The translations under genes and the position numbers were made by a program. The notes below the pieces were generated by a model. That model had not been told where the DNA came from and searched no databases. It saw nothing but the letters and a program-made list of their open reading frames with translations. Shown piece after piece: positions 34,471 to 47,716 of a stretch of DNA of 64,000 nucleotides (position 1 is its first letter; the number at the start of each line of letters is the position of its first letter). This DNA is from Cymbidium sinense. Taxonomy: Eukaryota; Streptophyta; Magnoliopsida; Asparagales; Orchidaceae. Where the stretch lies: the NCBI GenBank assembly GCA_021442155.1, contig CM038216.1, positions 93,049,666 to 93,113,665 of the forward strand, read 5' to 3'.

Positions 34471-37400
34471 GTTTATTAGTTTATTTTTTATTTATTTTAG
34501 TTTATTTTATCTTTATATTTATTTATGTTTATATATATTTTTTAGTATATTTTAGGTTTATTTATTTTTTAGTTTAGGTTTTTTATTTAGTTTATTTTTT
34601 AGGTTTATTTTAGGTTTAGGTTTATTTTTTTAGTTAGTTTTATTTTTATTTATTTTTTTAAGTTTAGGTTATATTTTATTTTATGTTTATGTTTATGCTT
34701 TTATTTTATTTTTTTAGGGTTAGGTTTTAGGTGTTTATTTTAAGTTTATTTTTTGGTTTTATTTTTTAGTTTAGGTCTAGGTTTAGGGTTAGTTTATTTT
34801 ATGTTTAGGTTTAGGTTTTATTTATGTTGGTTTAGTTTATTTTAGCTTAAGTTTAGGTTTATTTTAGTTTGTTTATTTTATTTTTATTGTAGGTTTAGGG
34901 TTTTTTTAGTTTAGGGTTTAGGTTTTAATTTTTATTTATTTTTAGGTTTTATTTTTAATTTAATTTTTTAGGTTTAGGTGTTTATTTATTTTTTATTTTA
35001 TTTTATTTTGGTTTTAATTTAGGTTTATATTTACTTTTATTTTACATTTATTTTTATTTTATTTAGGGTTTTTATTCTTAGGTTTATTTTGTTTTTTAAC
35101 TTAGTTTAGGTTTTTATTTATTTTATTTTAGTTTTTTTTTATTTTTTTATTTTATTTTTAGGTTTAGGTTTTGATTTTAGTTTAGGTTTTTATTTTATTT
35201 AAGTTTATGTTTATTTATTTATTTTATATATTTGGTTTTTTTATTAGGTTTAGGCTTTTAGGGTTTAGGGTTTAGGGTTTAGGGTTTAAGGTTTAGGGTT
35301 CAGGGTTTAGGGTTAGTTTAGGATTCAAGGTTTAGGGTTTTTTAGGGTTTAGGGTTTAGGGTTTAGGATTGTAGCTTTAAGGTTTAGGGTTTAGGGTTTA
35401 AGATTTAAGGTTTAAGATTTAGGGTTTAGGGTTTATGTTTTTTTAAAAAAAATTAAGTAAACCAATAGGTTTAGGTTTATTTAGTTTATTTAGTTTATTT
35501 ATTATTTATTTTAGTTTACTTTTTATTTTTATTTATTTTAGGTTTGTTTATTTTATTTTATTTTTTAGGTTTAGGTTTAGGTTTGTGTTTATTTTTTAGT
35601 ATAGTTTTTATTATATTTTATTTTCTTATGTTTACATTTTATTTTTTATTTTTAGGTTTAGGTTTAGGTTATTATTTTATTTTTGTTAGGTCTAGGTTTT
35701 ATCTTTTTATTTTAATTTTATTTTTAGGTTATATTTTTTGTTTAGGTTTAGGTTTATTATTTGTTTATTTTATTTTATTTAGTTTAGGGTTTAGGTTTAG
35801 TTTATTTTAGGCTTAGGTTTAGGTTTTATTTACTTTAGTTTAGTTTATTTTATTTTAGGTTTAGGTTTATGTTTTTTACATTAGGGTTTAGGATTATTTT
35901 TTATTTATTTTTAGGTTTATTCTTTATGTTTAGGTTTTTATTTAGTTTTTATTTTATTTTATTTTTTGAATTAAGTAAATAGGTAGGTTTAGTTTTATTT
36001 AGTATATTTAGTTTATTTTTTATTTATTTTAGTTTCCTTTATTTTTTTTAATTTTATTTAGGTTTATTTTTTATTTTTTATTTTGTTTAGTTTATTTTTT
36101 TAGGTTTATTTATTTTAGTTTAGGTTTTTATTTTAGTTTATCTTTTTAGAATTAAGTTTAGGTTTTTAATTTATTTCTTTATGTTTAAGTCATAGGTTTC
36201 TATTTTAGGTTTATTTTTAGGATTTATTTTTTAATTTTGGTTTAGGTTTACTTTTGGTATATTTTATTTTATTTAGTTCAGGTTTAGGTATATGTCTATA
36301 TTTTAGGTTTAGGTTCTATTTATTTTGGTTTAGTTTATTTTAGTTTAGGTTTAGGTTTATTTTAGGCTTTAGGGTTTAAGCATTAGGGTTTAGGGTTTAG
36401 GGTTTAGGATTTCACGTTTAATATTAGCTTGAGGTTTAGGGTTAGTTTATGGTTTTGGGTTTAGGCTTTAGGATTTAGGCTTTTTAGGGTTTAGGGTTAG
36501 CTCAAAGTTTAGGGTTTAGGGTTTTGGATTTAGGGTTTAGGCTCAGGGTTAGGGTTTAGGATTTAGTAATAGTAGTATTTTTAGGGTTTAGGGTTTAAGG
36601 TTTAGTTAGGTTTAGGGTTTATGGTTTAGGGTTTAAGGTTTAGGATTTAAGGTTTATGGTTTAGGGTTAAGGGTTTATGTTTTTTTTCATTAAGTAAACT
36701 GGTAGGTTTATGTTTATTTAGCTTATTTAGTTTATTTTTTATTTATTTTAGTATTTTTATTTTTTATTTTTATTTAAGTTTATTTTTTATTTTTATTTAG
36801 TTTAGTTTATTTAATTAATATTTATTTATTTTATTTTATTTTTTATTTATTTTTTAGTTTAGTTTTATTTTTACTTTTTTTAGGTTTAAGTTTTATTTTT
36901 TATTTTTAGGTTTAGGTTTAGGTTTTTATTTTATTTTTTAAGGTTTAGCTTTTAGGCTTTTATTTTAAGTATATTTTTAGGTTTTAATTTTTAGTTTAGG
37001 GTTAGCTTTATTTTTTGTTTATTTTATTTTATTTAGTTTAGGGTTTAGGTTTAGTTTATTTTAGGTTTATGTTAAGGTTTTCTTTATTTTAGTTTAGTTT
37101 ATTTTAGTTTTTGTTTATGTTTTTTTTTATTTTGTTTATTTTATTTTTACTTTTGGTTTAGATATTTTTTTAGTTTAGGGTTTAGGCTTTATTTTTTATT
37201 TATTTTTATGTTTTATTTTTAGGTTTATTTTGTCAGTTTTAATTTTTATTTAGTTTTTATTTTATTTTTATAGGTTTATTTTATTTTTATTTTACATTTG
37301 GGTTTTATTTTATTTATGTTTTTTATTATTTGGTTTATTTAATTTTCTAGTTTAGTTTAGGTTTTTATTTATTTTATTTTATTTTTAGGTTTAGCTTTAG

Positions 37401-38504
37401 GTTTAGGTTTTAGTTTATGTTTTCATTTTATTTATTTTACTTTTTTTAGATTTACATTTTTTATTTTTTTTTATTTTTAGGTTTTATTCAGCTTAGGTTT
37501 AGGTTTTTAGGTTTTTAGGTTTTAGGGTGTAGGGTTTAAGGTTTAGGGTTTAGGGTTTAGGGTTAGTTTTAGCATTTAAGGTTTAGGGTTTAGGGTTAGG
37601 GTTATTTTTTATTTTTTTATATATTTTTATTATTTTTTTATTTTTGTTAAATTAAGCAAAATTGGTAGGCTTATGTTTTGGTAGTTTATTTAGTTTATTT
37701 TTATTTAATTTAGTTTATTTTATTTTTGAATTTTATTTTAGTTTATTTTTATTTTAATTTAGTTTAATTTATTTCTTTTAGGTTTATTTAGTTTAGTTTA
37801 GGTTTTTTATTTTAGTTTATTTTTTAATTTTAGGTTTAGGTTTAAGTTTAGTTTTTTATTTATTTTTATTTTTATTTTATTTTTTAGGTTTAGGTTTTAT
37901 TTTTTATTTTTAGTTTTAGGTTTAGGGTTTTATTTTAGCTTTTTAGGTTTAGGTTTTAGGTTTTTATTTTAGGTTTTATTTTTTATGTTAGGTTTAGGTT
38001 TATTATTAGTTTATTTTATTTTATTTAGTTTAAGTTTTTGTTTAGGTTTTATTAATTTTAGTTTAATTTATTTTAGTTTAAGTTTAGGGTTATTTTATTT
38101 TTATTTTAAGTTTTTATTTAGCTTTTATTTTGAGTTTATTTTAATTTTAATTTATGTTTAGTTTTAATTTGATTTAGGTTTTTTATTTTTTAGTTTAGTT
38201 TAAGTTTTTATATATTTTATATTATGTTATTTTTGTTTTTTATTTTATTTTCTTTTTAGGTTTCGGTTTAGGTTTAGGTTTTAGTTTATGTTTTTATTTT
38301 ATTTTATTTTTTATTTAATTTTGGTTTTGGTTTTATTTATTTATTTTATTTTTAGATTTTATTTAATTTTTTAGGTTTGGGTTTGGGTTTAGGGTGGTTT
38401 AGGTTTTAGAGAGTTTAGGTGTTAGGTTTAAGGTTTAGGGTTTAGGGTTTTGGTTTAGGTTTATGGTTCATGTTTTAGTTTAGGGTTTAAGGGTTTTGGT
38501 CTTT
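34471..38504 (+). repeat. Telomere-like/T-rich array with shortened units
   Basis: Junctions lie at about 35449, 35974, 36692 and 37651, so units here are only about 0.5-1.0 kb long. Telomere-like blocks lie at about 35240-35440, 36365-36680, 37505-37610 and 38385-38490. The open frame at 35544-35810 reads only Phe/Leu/Gly/Tyr from T-rich words and is not a gene. Confidence 0.8.
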
Positions 38505-38927
38505 TTTAACAAAGAAAAAATTTAGATTCAATATTTCTTCTTTTTTATTTCATCTACCAAGTAACACACCAAGTTTTCTAAGACACAAGTGGCGACACAG
38601 ATAAAAATGAGCATGCACAGAGCAAATCAAACATCATAAATAACCAGAATAGTCTCTACTATCAAGACACAGTTCCATAAGCAACAGATCAGATCGGTCG
38701 TTCTTCAGTTTCTCCAGGTCCCATTAGAACCTCCCTGACCTCTAGAGTAGCAAAATTCACTATCACATCTCTGATCTCTCCCTCCGCCACCATGATGACT
38801 ATAACCTCTATCACTCCTCTCGCCTCCTTAACTAGCACTACTCTGACCTCCACCTCCATATCCACCAGCTAGATCTAGATTGAGCCTGATTGACAGTGAT
38901 GTTCCTGTCGTCAAGGTTCTTCCCATT
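38505..38927 (-). pseudogene. GRP gene fragment, copy 9
   Basis: The minus strand carries the 3' UTR (38505 to about 38712) and a Gly-rich remnant up to 38927. The usual TGA stop is changed, as the matching codon reads TGG in this copy. About 50 bp of the Gly-rich core is missing near 38870. The RRM-end segment after the right border is readable as NGKNLD followed by a GR-like pair. Flanks on both sides match the other modules. Confidence 0.8.
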
Positions 38928-40124
38928 CTTAGGGATTAGGTTTAGGTTTATTAGACTTTAGGGTTTAAGTTTATTTTTTAATTTATTTAGTTACTTTAGG
39001 TTTAAGTTTAGGGTTTAGGGTTAAGGTTTAGGATTTAAGGTTTAGGGTTTAGGGTTTTAGAGTTTATGCTTTTAGGGTTTAGGTTTTAGGGTTAGGGGTT
39101 AGGGTTTAGAGTTTAGGGTTTAGGATTTAAAATTTTCTAGGGTTTAGGGTTGTAGGTTTAAGGTTTAGGGTTTATGGTTTAGGGTTTAAGATTTAAGGTT
39201 TAAGTTTTTTTAAATTAAGTAAACTGGTAGGTTTAGGTTTATTTAGTATATTTAGTTTATTTTTTATTTATTTTAGTTTACTTTATTTTTTATTTTTATT
39301 TATGTTTATTTTTTAATTTTATTTGGTTTAGTTTATTTATTTTAGGTTTTTTATTTTACTTTACTTTTTAGGTTTTTATTTAGGTTAAAGTTTATTTTTT
39401 TAGTTGTTTTAAATTTTTATTTTACCTTTTAGGTTTAGGTTCTATTTTTTATTTTGGATTTAGGTTTAGGTTTTTATTTTATTTTCTTAAGTTTAGGATT
39501 TAGGTTTTTAAGTTTATTTATAGGATTTATTTAGGTTTAGGTTTAATTTTAGTTTATTTTATTTTATTTAGGTTTTTTTTGTTGAGGTTTATTTTATTAT
39601 TTGGTTTAGTTTAGGGTTTTATTTATTTTATTTTTATATTTTTATTTTATTTTATTTTTAGGTTTAAGTTTAGGTTTTAGTTTAGGTTTTTATTTTATTT
39701 TTATTTTTTTTTCTAGTTTAGGTTTAAGTTTTTAGGTTTTTAAGGTTTAGGGTTTAGGGTTTAGGGTTTATGGTTTATGGCTTAGGGTTTAGAGTTTAGG
39801 GTTTTATGGTTTAGGGCTTAAAGTAAGGGTTTAGGGTTTATGGTTTAGTGTTTAGGCTCTAGGGTTTACAATTTTTAGGGTTTAGGGTTTAAGGTTTAGG
39901 GTTAGCTTAGGGTTTAGGGTTAGGGTTTAGGGTTTAGTGTTCTTTTTTGGGTTTTGGGTTTAGGGTTTAGGTTTTATGGTTTAGGGTTTAGGGTTTATGT
40001 TTCTAGGGTTTAGGGTTTAGGGTTTAAGGTTTAGGGTTTTTAAGCTTTAGGGTTTAGGGTTTAGGGTTTAGGTTTTAGGTTTAGGATTCAGGTTTTAGTT
40101 TAGGGTTTGGGGTTTTTGGTTTTT
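38928..40124 (+). repeat. Telomere-like/T-rich array
   Basis: Telomere-like blocks lie at about 38930-39205 and 39740-40110. The junction at about 39213 is a perfect ATTAAGTAAACTGGTAGG. The T-rich block between them is shorter than usual (about 0.5 kb). No gene is seen. Confidence 0.85.
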
Positions 40125-40575
40125 TTAATTGAAACAAATTCATATTCAACATTTATTCTTTTGGATTTCATCAACAAAGTAACACACTAAGTTTTCTAAG
40201 ATAAATGTGACGACATAGATAAAATATTAGAACGCATAGAGCAAATCAAAAACTCTAGATAATTAGAACTGTCTTTACTCTAAAGACACAGTTCCATAAG
40301 CAGCAGATTGGATCTACCATTCTTCAGTTTCTCCAATTCCCATCAGAACAACCCTAACCTCTCAAGTAGCGAGATCCACCACTATGGCTATAACCTTCAT
40401 CGCTTCTCCCTCCTGCATGACCACCACTACTCTGACCATCGCCTCCATATCCACCAGCACCTCCATATCCCCCATGACCACTGTGATAACCACCGCCTCC
40501 GTCATCGGCCCGACTGCCAAATCTAGACTGAGTCTAGTTGACGGTGATGTTCTTGTAGTGAAGGTTCTGCCAATT
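40125..40575 (-). pseudogene. GRP gene fragment, copy 10
   Basis: This is a nearly full-length module. The 3' UTR lies at 40125 to about 40333, and the Gly-rich coding part extends to 40575. The stop codon is changed to TGG, as in copy 9. The NGQNLDG region is recognisable but mutated. Two overlapping plus-strand open frames (72 and 67 codons, His- and Thr/Ser-rich) are antisense readings. Confidence 0.8.
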
Positions 40576-43420
40576 CTTACGGTTTAGGTTTAAGTTTAGG
40601 TTTATTAGGATTTTGGGTTTAGGATTATTTTTTAATTTATTTAGTTACTTTAGGTTTAGGTTTAAGGTTTAGGGTTTTTTAAGGTTTAGGGCTTGGGGTT
40701 TAGGGTTTAGGATTTAAGGTTTAGAGTTTTTGTTTTTTTTTTTAAATTAAGTAAATCCATAGGTTTAGGTTTATTTAGTTTATTTAGTTTATTTTATATT
40801 TTTATTTAGGTGTATTTTTTATGTTTTATTTAGTTTAGTTTCATTATTTTATGTTTATTTATTTTAGCATAGGTTTTTTTATTTTAGGTTATTTTTTAGT
40901 TTAGGTTTAGGTTTATGTTTATTTTATAGTTTAGTTTTATTTTTATTTCATTTTTTATGTTTTGGTTTTAGTTTTTATTTTTAGGTTTAAATTTAGGTTT
41001 TCATTTTATTTTTTTAGGTTTAAGTTTTAGGTTTTTATTTTAGGTTTATCTTTAGGTTATATTTTTTAGTTTATTTTATTTTATTAAGTTTTGGTTTAGG
41101 TTCAGGTTTAGTTTATTTTAGGTTTAGGTTTAGGTCTTATTTTGCTTATATTATAATTTAGGTTTCGGTTTATTTTATTTTGTTTATTTCTTTTTAAGTT
41201 TATGATTTTTTTTTTTAGTTTAGGGTTTCAGTTTTATTTATTTTTTTATTTTTATGTATAAGTTTTTATTTTGTTTTTGTTTTATTTTATTTTAGGTTTA
41301 TATCAATTTTATTTTATGTTTAGTTTTTCTTTTATTTAAGATTTGTTTCTCAGGTTTATTTTATTTTTTAATTTAGTTTAGGTTTTTATTTATTTTATTT
41401 TAGTTTATTTTGATTAGTCTATTTTATTTTATTTTAAGGTTTAGGTTTAGGTTTTAGTTGAAGTTTTTATTTTATTTTATTTTTTAATTTTATTTAAGTT
41501 TAGGTTTTTTATATGTTTTATTTTTCGGTTTTATTTAATTTAGGATTTGGTTTTTAGGTTTTAAAGGTTTAGGGTTGAGGGTTTAGGAATTTAGGGGTTG
41601 GAGTTTTAGGGTTTAGGGTTAGGGTTTTTAGGGTTTAGGGATTATGGTTTAAGGTTTAGGATTTAGGGTTTAAGGTTTGGGGTTTATTAGCGTAGAGTTT
41701 AGGTTTTTTTTTTAAAATTAATGAAACCAGTATGTTTAGGTTTATTTAGTTTATTTAGTTTATTCTTATTTATTTTAGTTTATTTTATTTTTTATTTTTA
41801 TTTATGTTTATATTTATATTTATATTTTGTTTAGTTTATTTATTTTAGGATTCTTTTAGTTTATTTTATTTTGTGATTCTTTATTTTAGTTTTTTATTTT
41901 ATTTTTATTTATTTTTATTTATTTTAATTTATTTTTTTGTTTTGGGTTTATTTTTTTAGTTTATGTTTATTTATTTTCTAGATTTAGGTTTTATTTTTTA
42001 TTTTTATTTTTAAGTTTAGCTTTAGGTTTTTATTTTATTTGTTTAGGTTTAGATTTTAGGTTTTTATTTTAAGCTTATTTTTAGGTTTTATCTTTTAGTT
42101 TAGGTTTTGGTTTAGGTTTATTTTTTAGTTAATTTTATGTGTTAGTTTAGTTTTATTTATATTAGTTTAGGTTTAGGTTTATTTTAGTTTGTTTATTTTA
42201 TTTTTATTTTAGTTATAGATTTTTTTTTTAGTTTAGTAATAGGTTTTATTTTTTATTTAGTTTGAGGTTTTGTTTTTAGGCTTATTTTTTAGGTTTAGGT
42301 GTTTATTTAGTTCTTATTTTATTTTATTTTAGGTTTATTTAAGGTTTATTTTTTTTTATTTTTTTGTTTAGTTTTTCATTTATTTAGGTTATTTATTTTT
42401 ATGTTTATTTTATTTTATTTTATTTTTATTTTAAGTTTACTTTTTAATTTGTTTAGGTTTTTCATTCTTAGGTTTATTTTATTTTTTTAGTTTAGTTTAG
42501 GTTTTTATTTATTTTGTTTTAGTTTATTTTTATTAGATTATTTTATTTTATTTTTAGGTTTAGGTTAAATTTTTATTTTATTTTGTTCAAGGTTTTATAT
42601 ATTTTTTTAAGTTTTATTTAGTTTAGGTTAGTTTTTATCTAGGGTTTAGGTTTAGGGTTTTAAGGTTTAGGTTTAGGGTTTAGGGTTTTAGGGTTTATAT
42701 TTTAGGGTTCTATTTAGGGTTTAGGTTTAGGTTTTGGTTTAGGTTTAGTGTTTGGGGGGTTTAGGGTTTTATTTTAAGCTTTAGGGTTTAGGGTTTAAGG
42801 TTAGATTAAGGTTTAAGGTTTTTTAAAAAATAAATTAAGTAAATCAATTGGTTTAGATTTATTTAGTTTATTTACTTTTTTATTTTTTTATTTTAGTTTA
42901 TTTACTTTTTTATTTTTTTATTTTAGTTTATTATATTTAAATTTTTATTATGTTTATTTTTTATTTTTACTTAGCTTTGTTTACTTATTCTATGTTTATT
43001 TTCTTTAGTTTTGGTTTTTTATTTTAGTTTATTTGTAATGTTTAGGTTTATGTTTAGGTTTATTTTTTTAGTTGACTTTTATTTTGATTTTATTTTTTAT
43101 GTTTATGTTTTATTTTTTATTTTTAGGTTTTTATTTTAGGTTTATTTTTAGGTTTTATTTTTTAGTTTAGGTTTAGTTTTATTTATAGTTTATTTTATTT
43201 TATTTGGGTTCTAATCATATTTTATTTTATTTTAGTTTAGTTTTTATTATTTTATTTTATCTCATTTAGGTTTAGGTTTAGATTTTATTTCATTATTTTA
43301 AGTTTTATTTCATTTTGTTTATTTTAGTTTAGGTTTTCATTTTATTATATTTTAGGTATTTAGTTGATTTAGTTAGGATTTTAAGTTTTAGTTTTAGTTT
43401 AGTTTAGGGTTTAGAAAGTT
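40576..43420 (+). repeat. Telomere-like/T-rich array
   Basis: Junctions lie at about 40745, 41717 and 42835. Telomere-like blocks lie at about 40580-40740, 41555-41705 and 42635-42815. An exact 30-bp tandem duplication occupies 42871-42900 and 42901-42930. No gene is seen. Confidence 0.85.
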
Positions 43421-43720
43421 TAGAGAGGGTTGTGGTCAGGGTTGTGGTTTGGTTTCAGGTTTAGTTTTTTTAGTATTTAGATTTAGTTATATATTTAGGT
43501 TTAGTTTAGAGTTGGGTAGATCAGTGATCATTAATTTCAGTGCTCAGTTATAGGCTTTAGGGTAAGTTAGGTTTAGGATCAGGAGTTAGGTCAGTAGGGT
43601 TGGCCTTAGAGGTTTAGTTCAGTGGTTTAAGTTAGTTTTATTGTAGGTTTTAAGTGCAGGGTTAAGGGTTTAGTTTAGTGTTATGAAAGAAAAACTCAGT
43701 TTGGGTTATTTAATTTAGGT
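43421..43720. other. Unassigned island of higher complexity
   Basis: About 300 bp with more G, C and A than the array, for example AGATCAGTGATCATTAATTT (43518-43537) and GTGCTCAGTTATAGG just after it. GTTTAG words are still interspersed. No open frame longer than a few tens of codons and no similarity to the GRP modules, LINE or Copia element was recognised. It could be very degenerate array sequence or a remnant of an unidentified insertion. Confidence 0.5.
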
Positions 43721-45040
43721 TTATGTTTTTTAGGTTTTATTTATTTTAGTTTATTAAATTTTAGTTTAGTTTTAATTTAGTTTAGGGTTTTAGTTTATTT
43801 AGGTTTAGTTTAGGTTTTATTTATTTTAGTTTAGTTTATTTTAATTTAGGTTTATGTTTATTTTATTTTATTTATTTTAGGTTTAATTTTTTTTTAGTTT
43901 AGGGTTTATCCTTTATATTTTATTTATTTCTAGGTTAATTTTTTAGGATTAGCATTTTATTTAGTTTTATTTTAGTTTACTTTAAGTTTAGTTTATTTTT
44001 ATTTTACGTATAGGTTTTATTTTATTTAGGTATTTTATTTTTAAGTTTATTTTATTTTGTAGCTTAGTTTAGGTTTTTATTTATTTTAATTTAGTTTAGT
44101 TTTTATTTTTTATTTTATATTATTTTAGTTTAGTTTAGTTTCTTATTTTATTTAATTAAGTTTATTTTTATTTATTTTACTTTATTTTATTTTTTATTTT
44201 TAGTTAGGTTTATTATTATTTTATTTAGTTTAGTTTATTTATTTATTTTAATTATTTTAGTTTTTTTTTATTTTATTTTTATTTTTTTTACTTTAGATTT
44301 TAGTTTAGGTTTATTTTTTAGTATTTTTATTTTAATTTTATTTTTTAGGTTTATATTATATTTTTATTTTAGTTTTAGATTTAGGTATTTATTTTTATTT
44401 TTTAGGTTTAGGTTTTAGTTTTTATTTATAGGTTTATTTTTTGGTTTTATTTTCTAGTTTAAGTTAAGGTTTATTTTTAGTTTATTTTATTTTATTTAGT
44501 TTAGGTTTAGGTTTAGGTTTACTTTATTTTAAGTTTTGATTTAGGTTTTATTATTTCAATTTAGTTTATTTTAGTTTATATTTAGGTTTATTTTATTTTT
44601 ATCTTAGGTTTATATTTTTTTAGTTTAGGGTTTAAGTTTTATTTTTAATTTATTTTAGGTTTTATTTTTAGGTATATTTTTTAGATTTAGGTTTTTATTT
44701 AGTTTTTATTTTATTTTATTTAAGGTTTATTTTATTTTTATTTTAGGTTTAGTTTTATTTTAATTAGGTTTTTTTATTTTTTTTAGATTAGTTTAGGTTT
44801 TATTTATTTTATTTTTTATTATTTTTTTTATTTTATTTTCTTTAAGTTTAGGTTTAGGTTTAGTTTAGGTTTTAGTTTATTTTTCTTTATATTTTATTTA
44901 GGTTTTAACTTTTAAGTCTTTTTTATTTAGGTGGTTATTTTGGTTTGGGGTTTAGGGTTTAGTGGGTTTAGGGTTTAGGGTTTGGGTTTAGAGTTTAGGT
45001 TTTAGGTTTAGGGTTTAGGTTTTCATTTAGGGTTTAGGTT
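43721..45040 (+). repeat. T-rich array block
   Basis: Mostly T-rich words (TTTATTTTAG, TTTAGTTTAG), with only one small telomere-like patch at about 44945-45025 that leads into GRP copy 11. No junction motif was recognised. No gene is seen. Confidence 0.75.
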
Positions 45041-45422
45041 TTTTTATTAATAGAGAATAAATTAGAATTCAACATTTCTTCTTTTTGATTTCATCAAAAA
45101 TGGATAAAAAATGAGCAAACATAGAGCAAATCAAAAGCCCTAGAAAACTAGAATTATCTCTCAGAAAAGACAGTTATTTTATGGCCGTTTTCGCCCCATT
45201 AACCACCTCGCCTCGAGTAGCGTGATCCACCAACATATCCTATTTCTCCTCCCACCACCACGATGTAACCTGGCTTCTCCCACTTCCATAACCACCATTG
45301 CTACACTACCTTCATATCCACCAAAGACCTCTAAATCCACCACCACCGCGATAATCACCGCCTGCTTTCACCTCCATCTAGACTGAGCTTGTTGATGTTC
45401 TGCCATCATGGTTCTACCCATT
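45041..45422 (-). pseudogene. GRP gene fragment, copy 11 (eroded)
   Basis: A UTR remnant (about 45041-45180) and Gly-rich coding remnant end at the standard right border at 45422. Many short deletions have removed the stop region and much of the Gly-rich core. It is recognised by its order of segments and by CGAGTAGCGTGATCCACCA at about 45214 on the plus strand, which is shared with other copies. Confidence 0.75.
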
Positions 45423-47285
45423 TTTTAGGGTTTAGATTTATTAGGCTTCAAATTTTAGGTTTATTTTTTAATTAATTTAGTTACTTCAGTGTTAAGTTTA
45501 GGGTTTAAGGTTTAGGGTTTTATTTTCTTTTTATTTTTTTATTTTTTTTTCATAGGGTTTAGGGTTTAGGGCTTAGGGTTTTAGGGTTTAGTTTTATTTA
45601 TTAGGGTTTAGGGTTATAGGGTTTAGGTTTAGGGTTAGGGTTTTTTAATTTTTTTAAATTAAGTATTTAGGTTTAGGTTTATTTTTATTTTTTTAGTTTA
45701 TTTTATTTTATTTTTTATTTAAGTTTAATTTTATTTTTTTATTTAGTTTATTTGTTTTAGGTTTATTTATTTTAGTTTTTCGATTTTCCTTTTATTTTAT
45801 TTTTTTATCATCTCAGTTTATTCTTTAGATTAGTTTTATTTTTATTTTAGTTTTTAGTTTAGGTTTTATATCTTTTTTAGGTTTAGTTAGTTTTTTTTTT
45901 AGAGTTTATTTTATTTAGGTTTTAGGTTTTATTTTATTTTAGATTTATTTTAGTTTATTTTATTTTATTTAGTTTAGTTTAGGTTTTTAGGTTTTGATTT
46001 TATTTATTTTAGCTTAGTCCATTTTTAGTTTAGGTTTAGACTTATTTTATTTTATTAGGTTTTTTTTTTTAGTTGTAGTTTATTTTTATTTATTTTGGTT
46101 TTATTTTGGGTTTATTTTTAGGTTTAGGTTTTATTTAGTTTTATTTTATTTTATTTTAGGTTTATTTTATTTTATTTTAGTTTTAGTTTTATTTTATTTA
46201 GTTATTATTTTAGTTTAGTTTTGGTTTTGATTTTATTTTAGTTTAGTTTTAAATTTTATTTGATTTTCTTTAATTTGGTTTTTTAGGTTTAGGCTCAGTT
46301 TTAGTTTATGTTTTATTTTATATTTTATATTTTATTTAGTTTTATTTATGTTTTATTTTAGCTTTAGTTTTTTTAGCTTTTAGTAGTTTTGTTATTTAGG
46401 ATTTGGGGTTAGAGGTTTAGTGATCAGGTTTAGGGTTTGGGGTTTTTGGGTATATATTTTAGGGTTTAAGTCAGTTTAAGTTTTAGTTTATGTTTATTTT
46501 ATTTTATTTTATTAATTTTTAGGTTTTTATTTAGTTTATTAGTTTATTTATTATTTAGGTTTTTATTTTTTAGGTTTAGTTTTTAGTTTAGGTTTTATTT
46601 TATTTTTGTCTAATTTACTTTATTTTAGGTTTAGGTTTTTTCTAAGTTAGGGTTTATGTTATTTTATTTTATTTTTAGGTTTTATTTTGGCTTATTATTT
46701 AGGTTTAGTTTATTTAATTTATTTTATTTTTATTTTAGGTTTATTTTATTTTATTTTATGTTTTGTTTTATTTTCTTTTTTTTTATTCTTCACTATTTAT
46801 TTTTTTAGTTCAATTAGGTTTATTTATTTTATTTTAGTTTACTTTTATTAGTTTATTTTTGGTTTAGGTTTGGTTTTAATATATTTTTTTTTAGCATTTA
46901 TTTTTTTTAGGTTTAGGTTTTTAGGGTTTTATTTTAATGTTTTAGGGTTTAGGGTCAAGTTTAAGGAGTGTGGGTTTAAGATTTAGGTTTAGTGTTTTTC
47001 CTTAGGGTTTAGGATTTTAGGATTTAGGTTTGTTTTAAAAAAAATTATGTAAATTGGTTTAAGTTTATTTAGTTTATTTAGTCTAATTTTATTTATTTTA
47101 GTTTATTTTATTTTTTTTATTTAGGGTTTAGGGTTTAGGTTTTAGGGTTTTAGGTTTATGGTATGAGTTTGGATTTAGGTTTTGTGGTTTAAGTTTAGGT
47201 TTGTGGTTTTGTTTAGAGTTTATAGTTTAGTGTTTACGATTTGGTTTAAGGTTCAAGTTTTAGTTTAAGGTTTAGATTTTAGTTT
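45423..47285 (+). repeat. Telomere-like/T-rich array
   Basis: Telomere-like blocks lie at about 45425-45650, 46925-47035 and 47105-47280. Junctions lie at about 45655 (shortened) and 47040. T-rich words fill the rest. No gene is seen. Confidence 0.8.
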
Positions 47286-47716
47286 TTTTAAGAGAGAATA
47301 ATATTAGATTCAACATTTCTTCTTTTCAATTTCATCAAGCAAGTAACACACCAAGTTTTTAAGACACAAGTGGATGACATAGATAAAAATGAGCACACAG
47401 AGCAAATCTAGAACCCTAGATAACCGTGAATGTTTTATTGTAAAGATGCTTAATAAGTAGCATCAATGACATTCTTTGGTTTCTCCAGCCCATCGAACCA
47501 CTCTGGGTAGCTGATCCACCATCGTATCCCGATCTCTCCTCCACTTACGTATTGCTGTATTCATTAATTTGTTGCAAGTAAAAATTCAATATGCATTGCT
47601 TGACCACCACCTTCTTATCCACGGCCTCTAGATCACCACCACTTGCGATAACCCACCTGCCGAGCCTCCACCAGATTTAGATTGAGCTTTGGTTGATGGT
47701 GATGTTTGTCATCAGT
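47286..47716 (-). pseudogene. GRP gene fragment, copy 12, larger part
   Basis: The UTR (about 47286-47490) and Gly-rich remnant run up to the insertion point of the Copia element. The missing end, with the NGQN border, lies beyond the element at about 56880-56892. About 55 bp of unrelated AT-rich sequence (about 47545-47600) replaces part of the Gly-rich core. The copy also has short deletions like copies 8 and 11. Confidence 0.8.
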
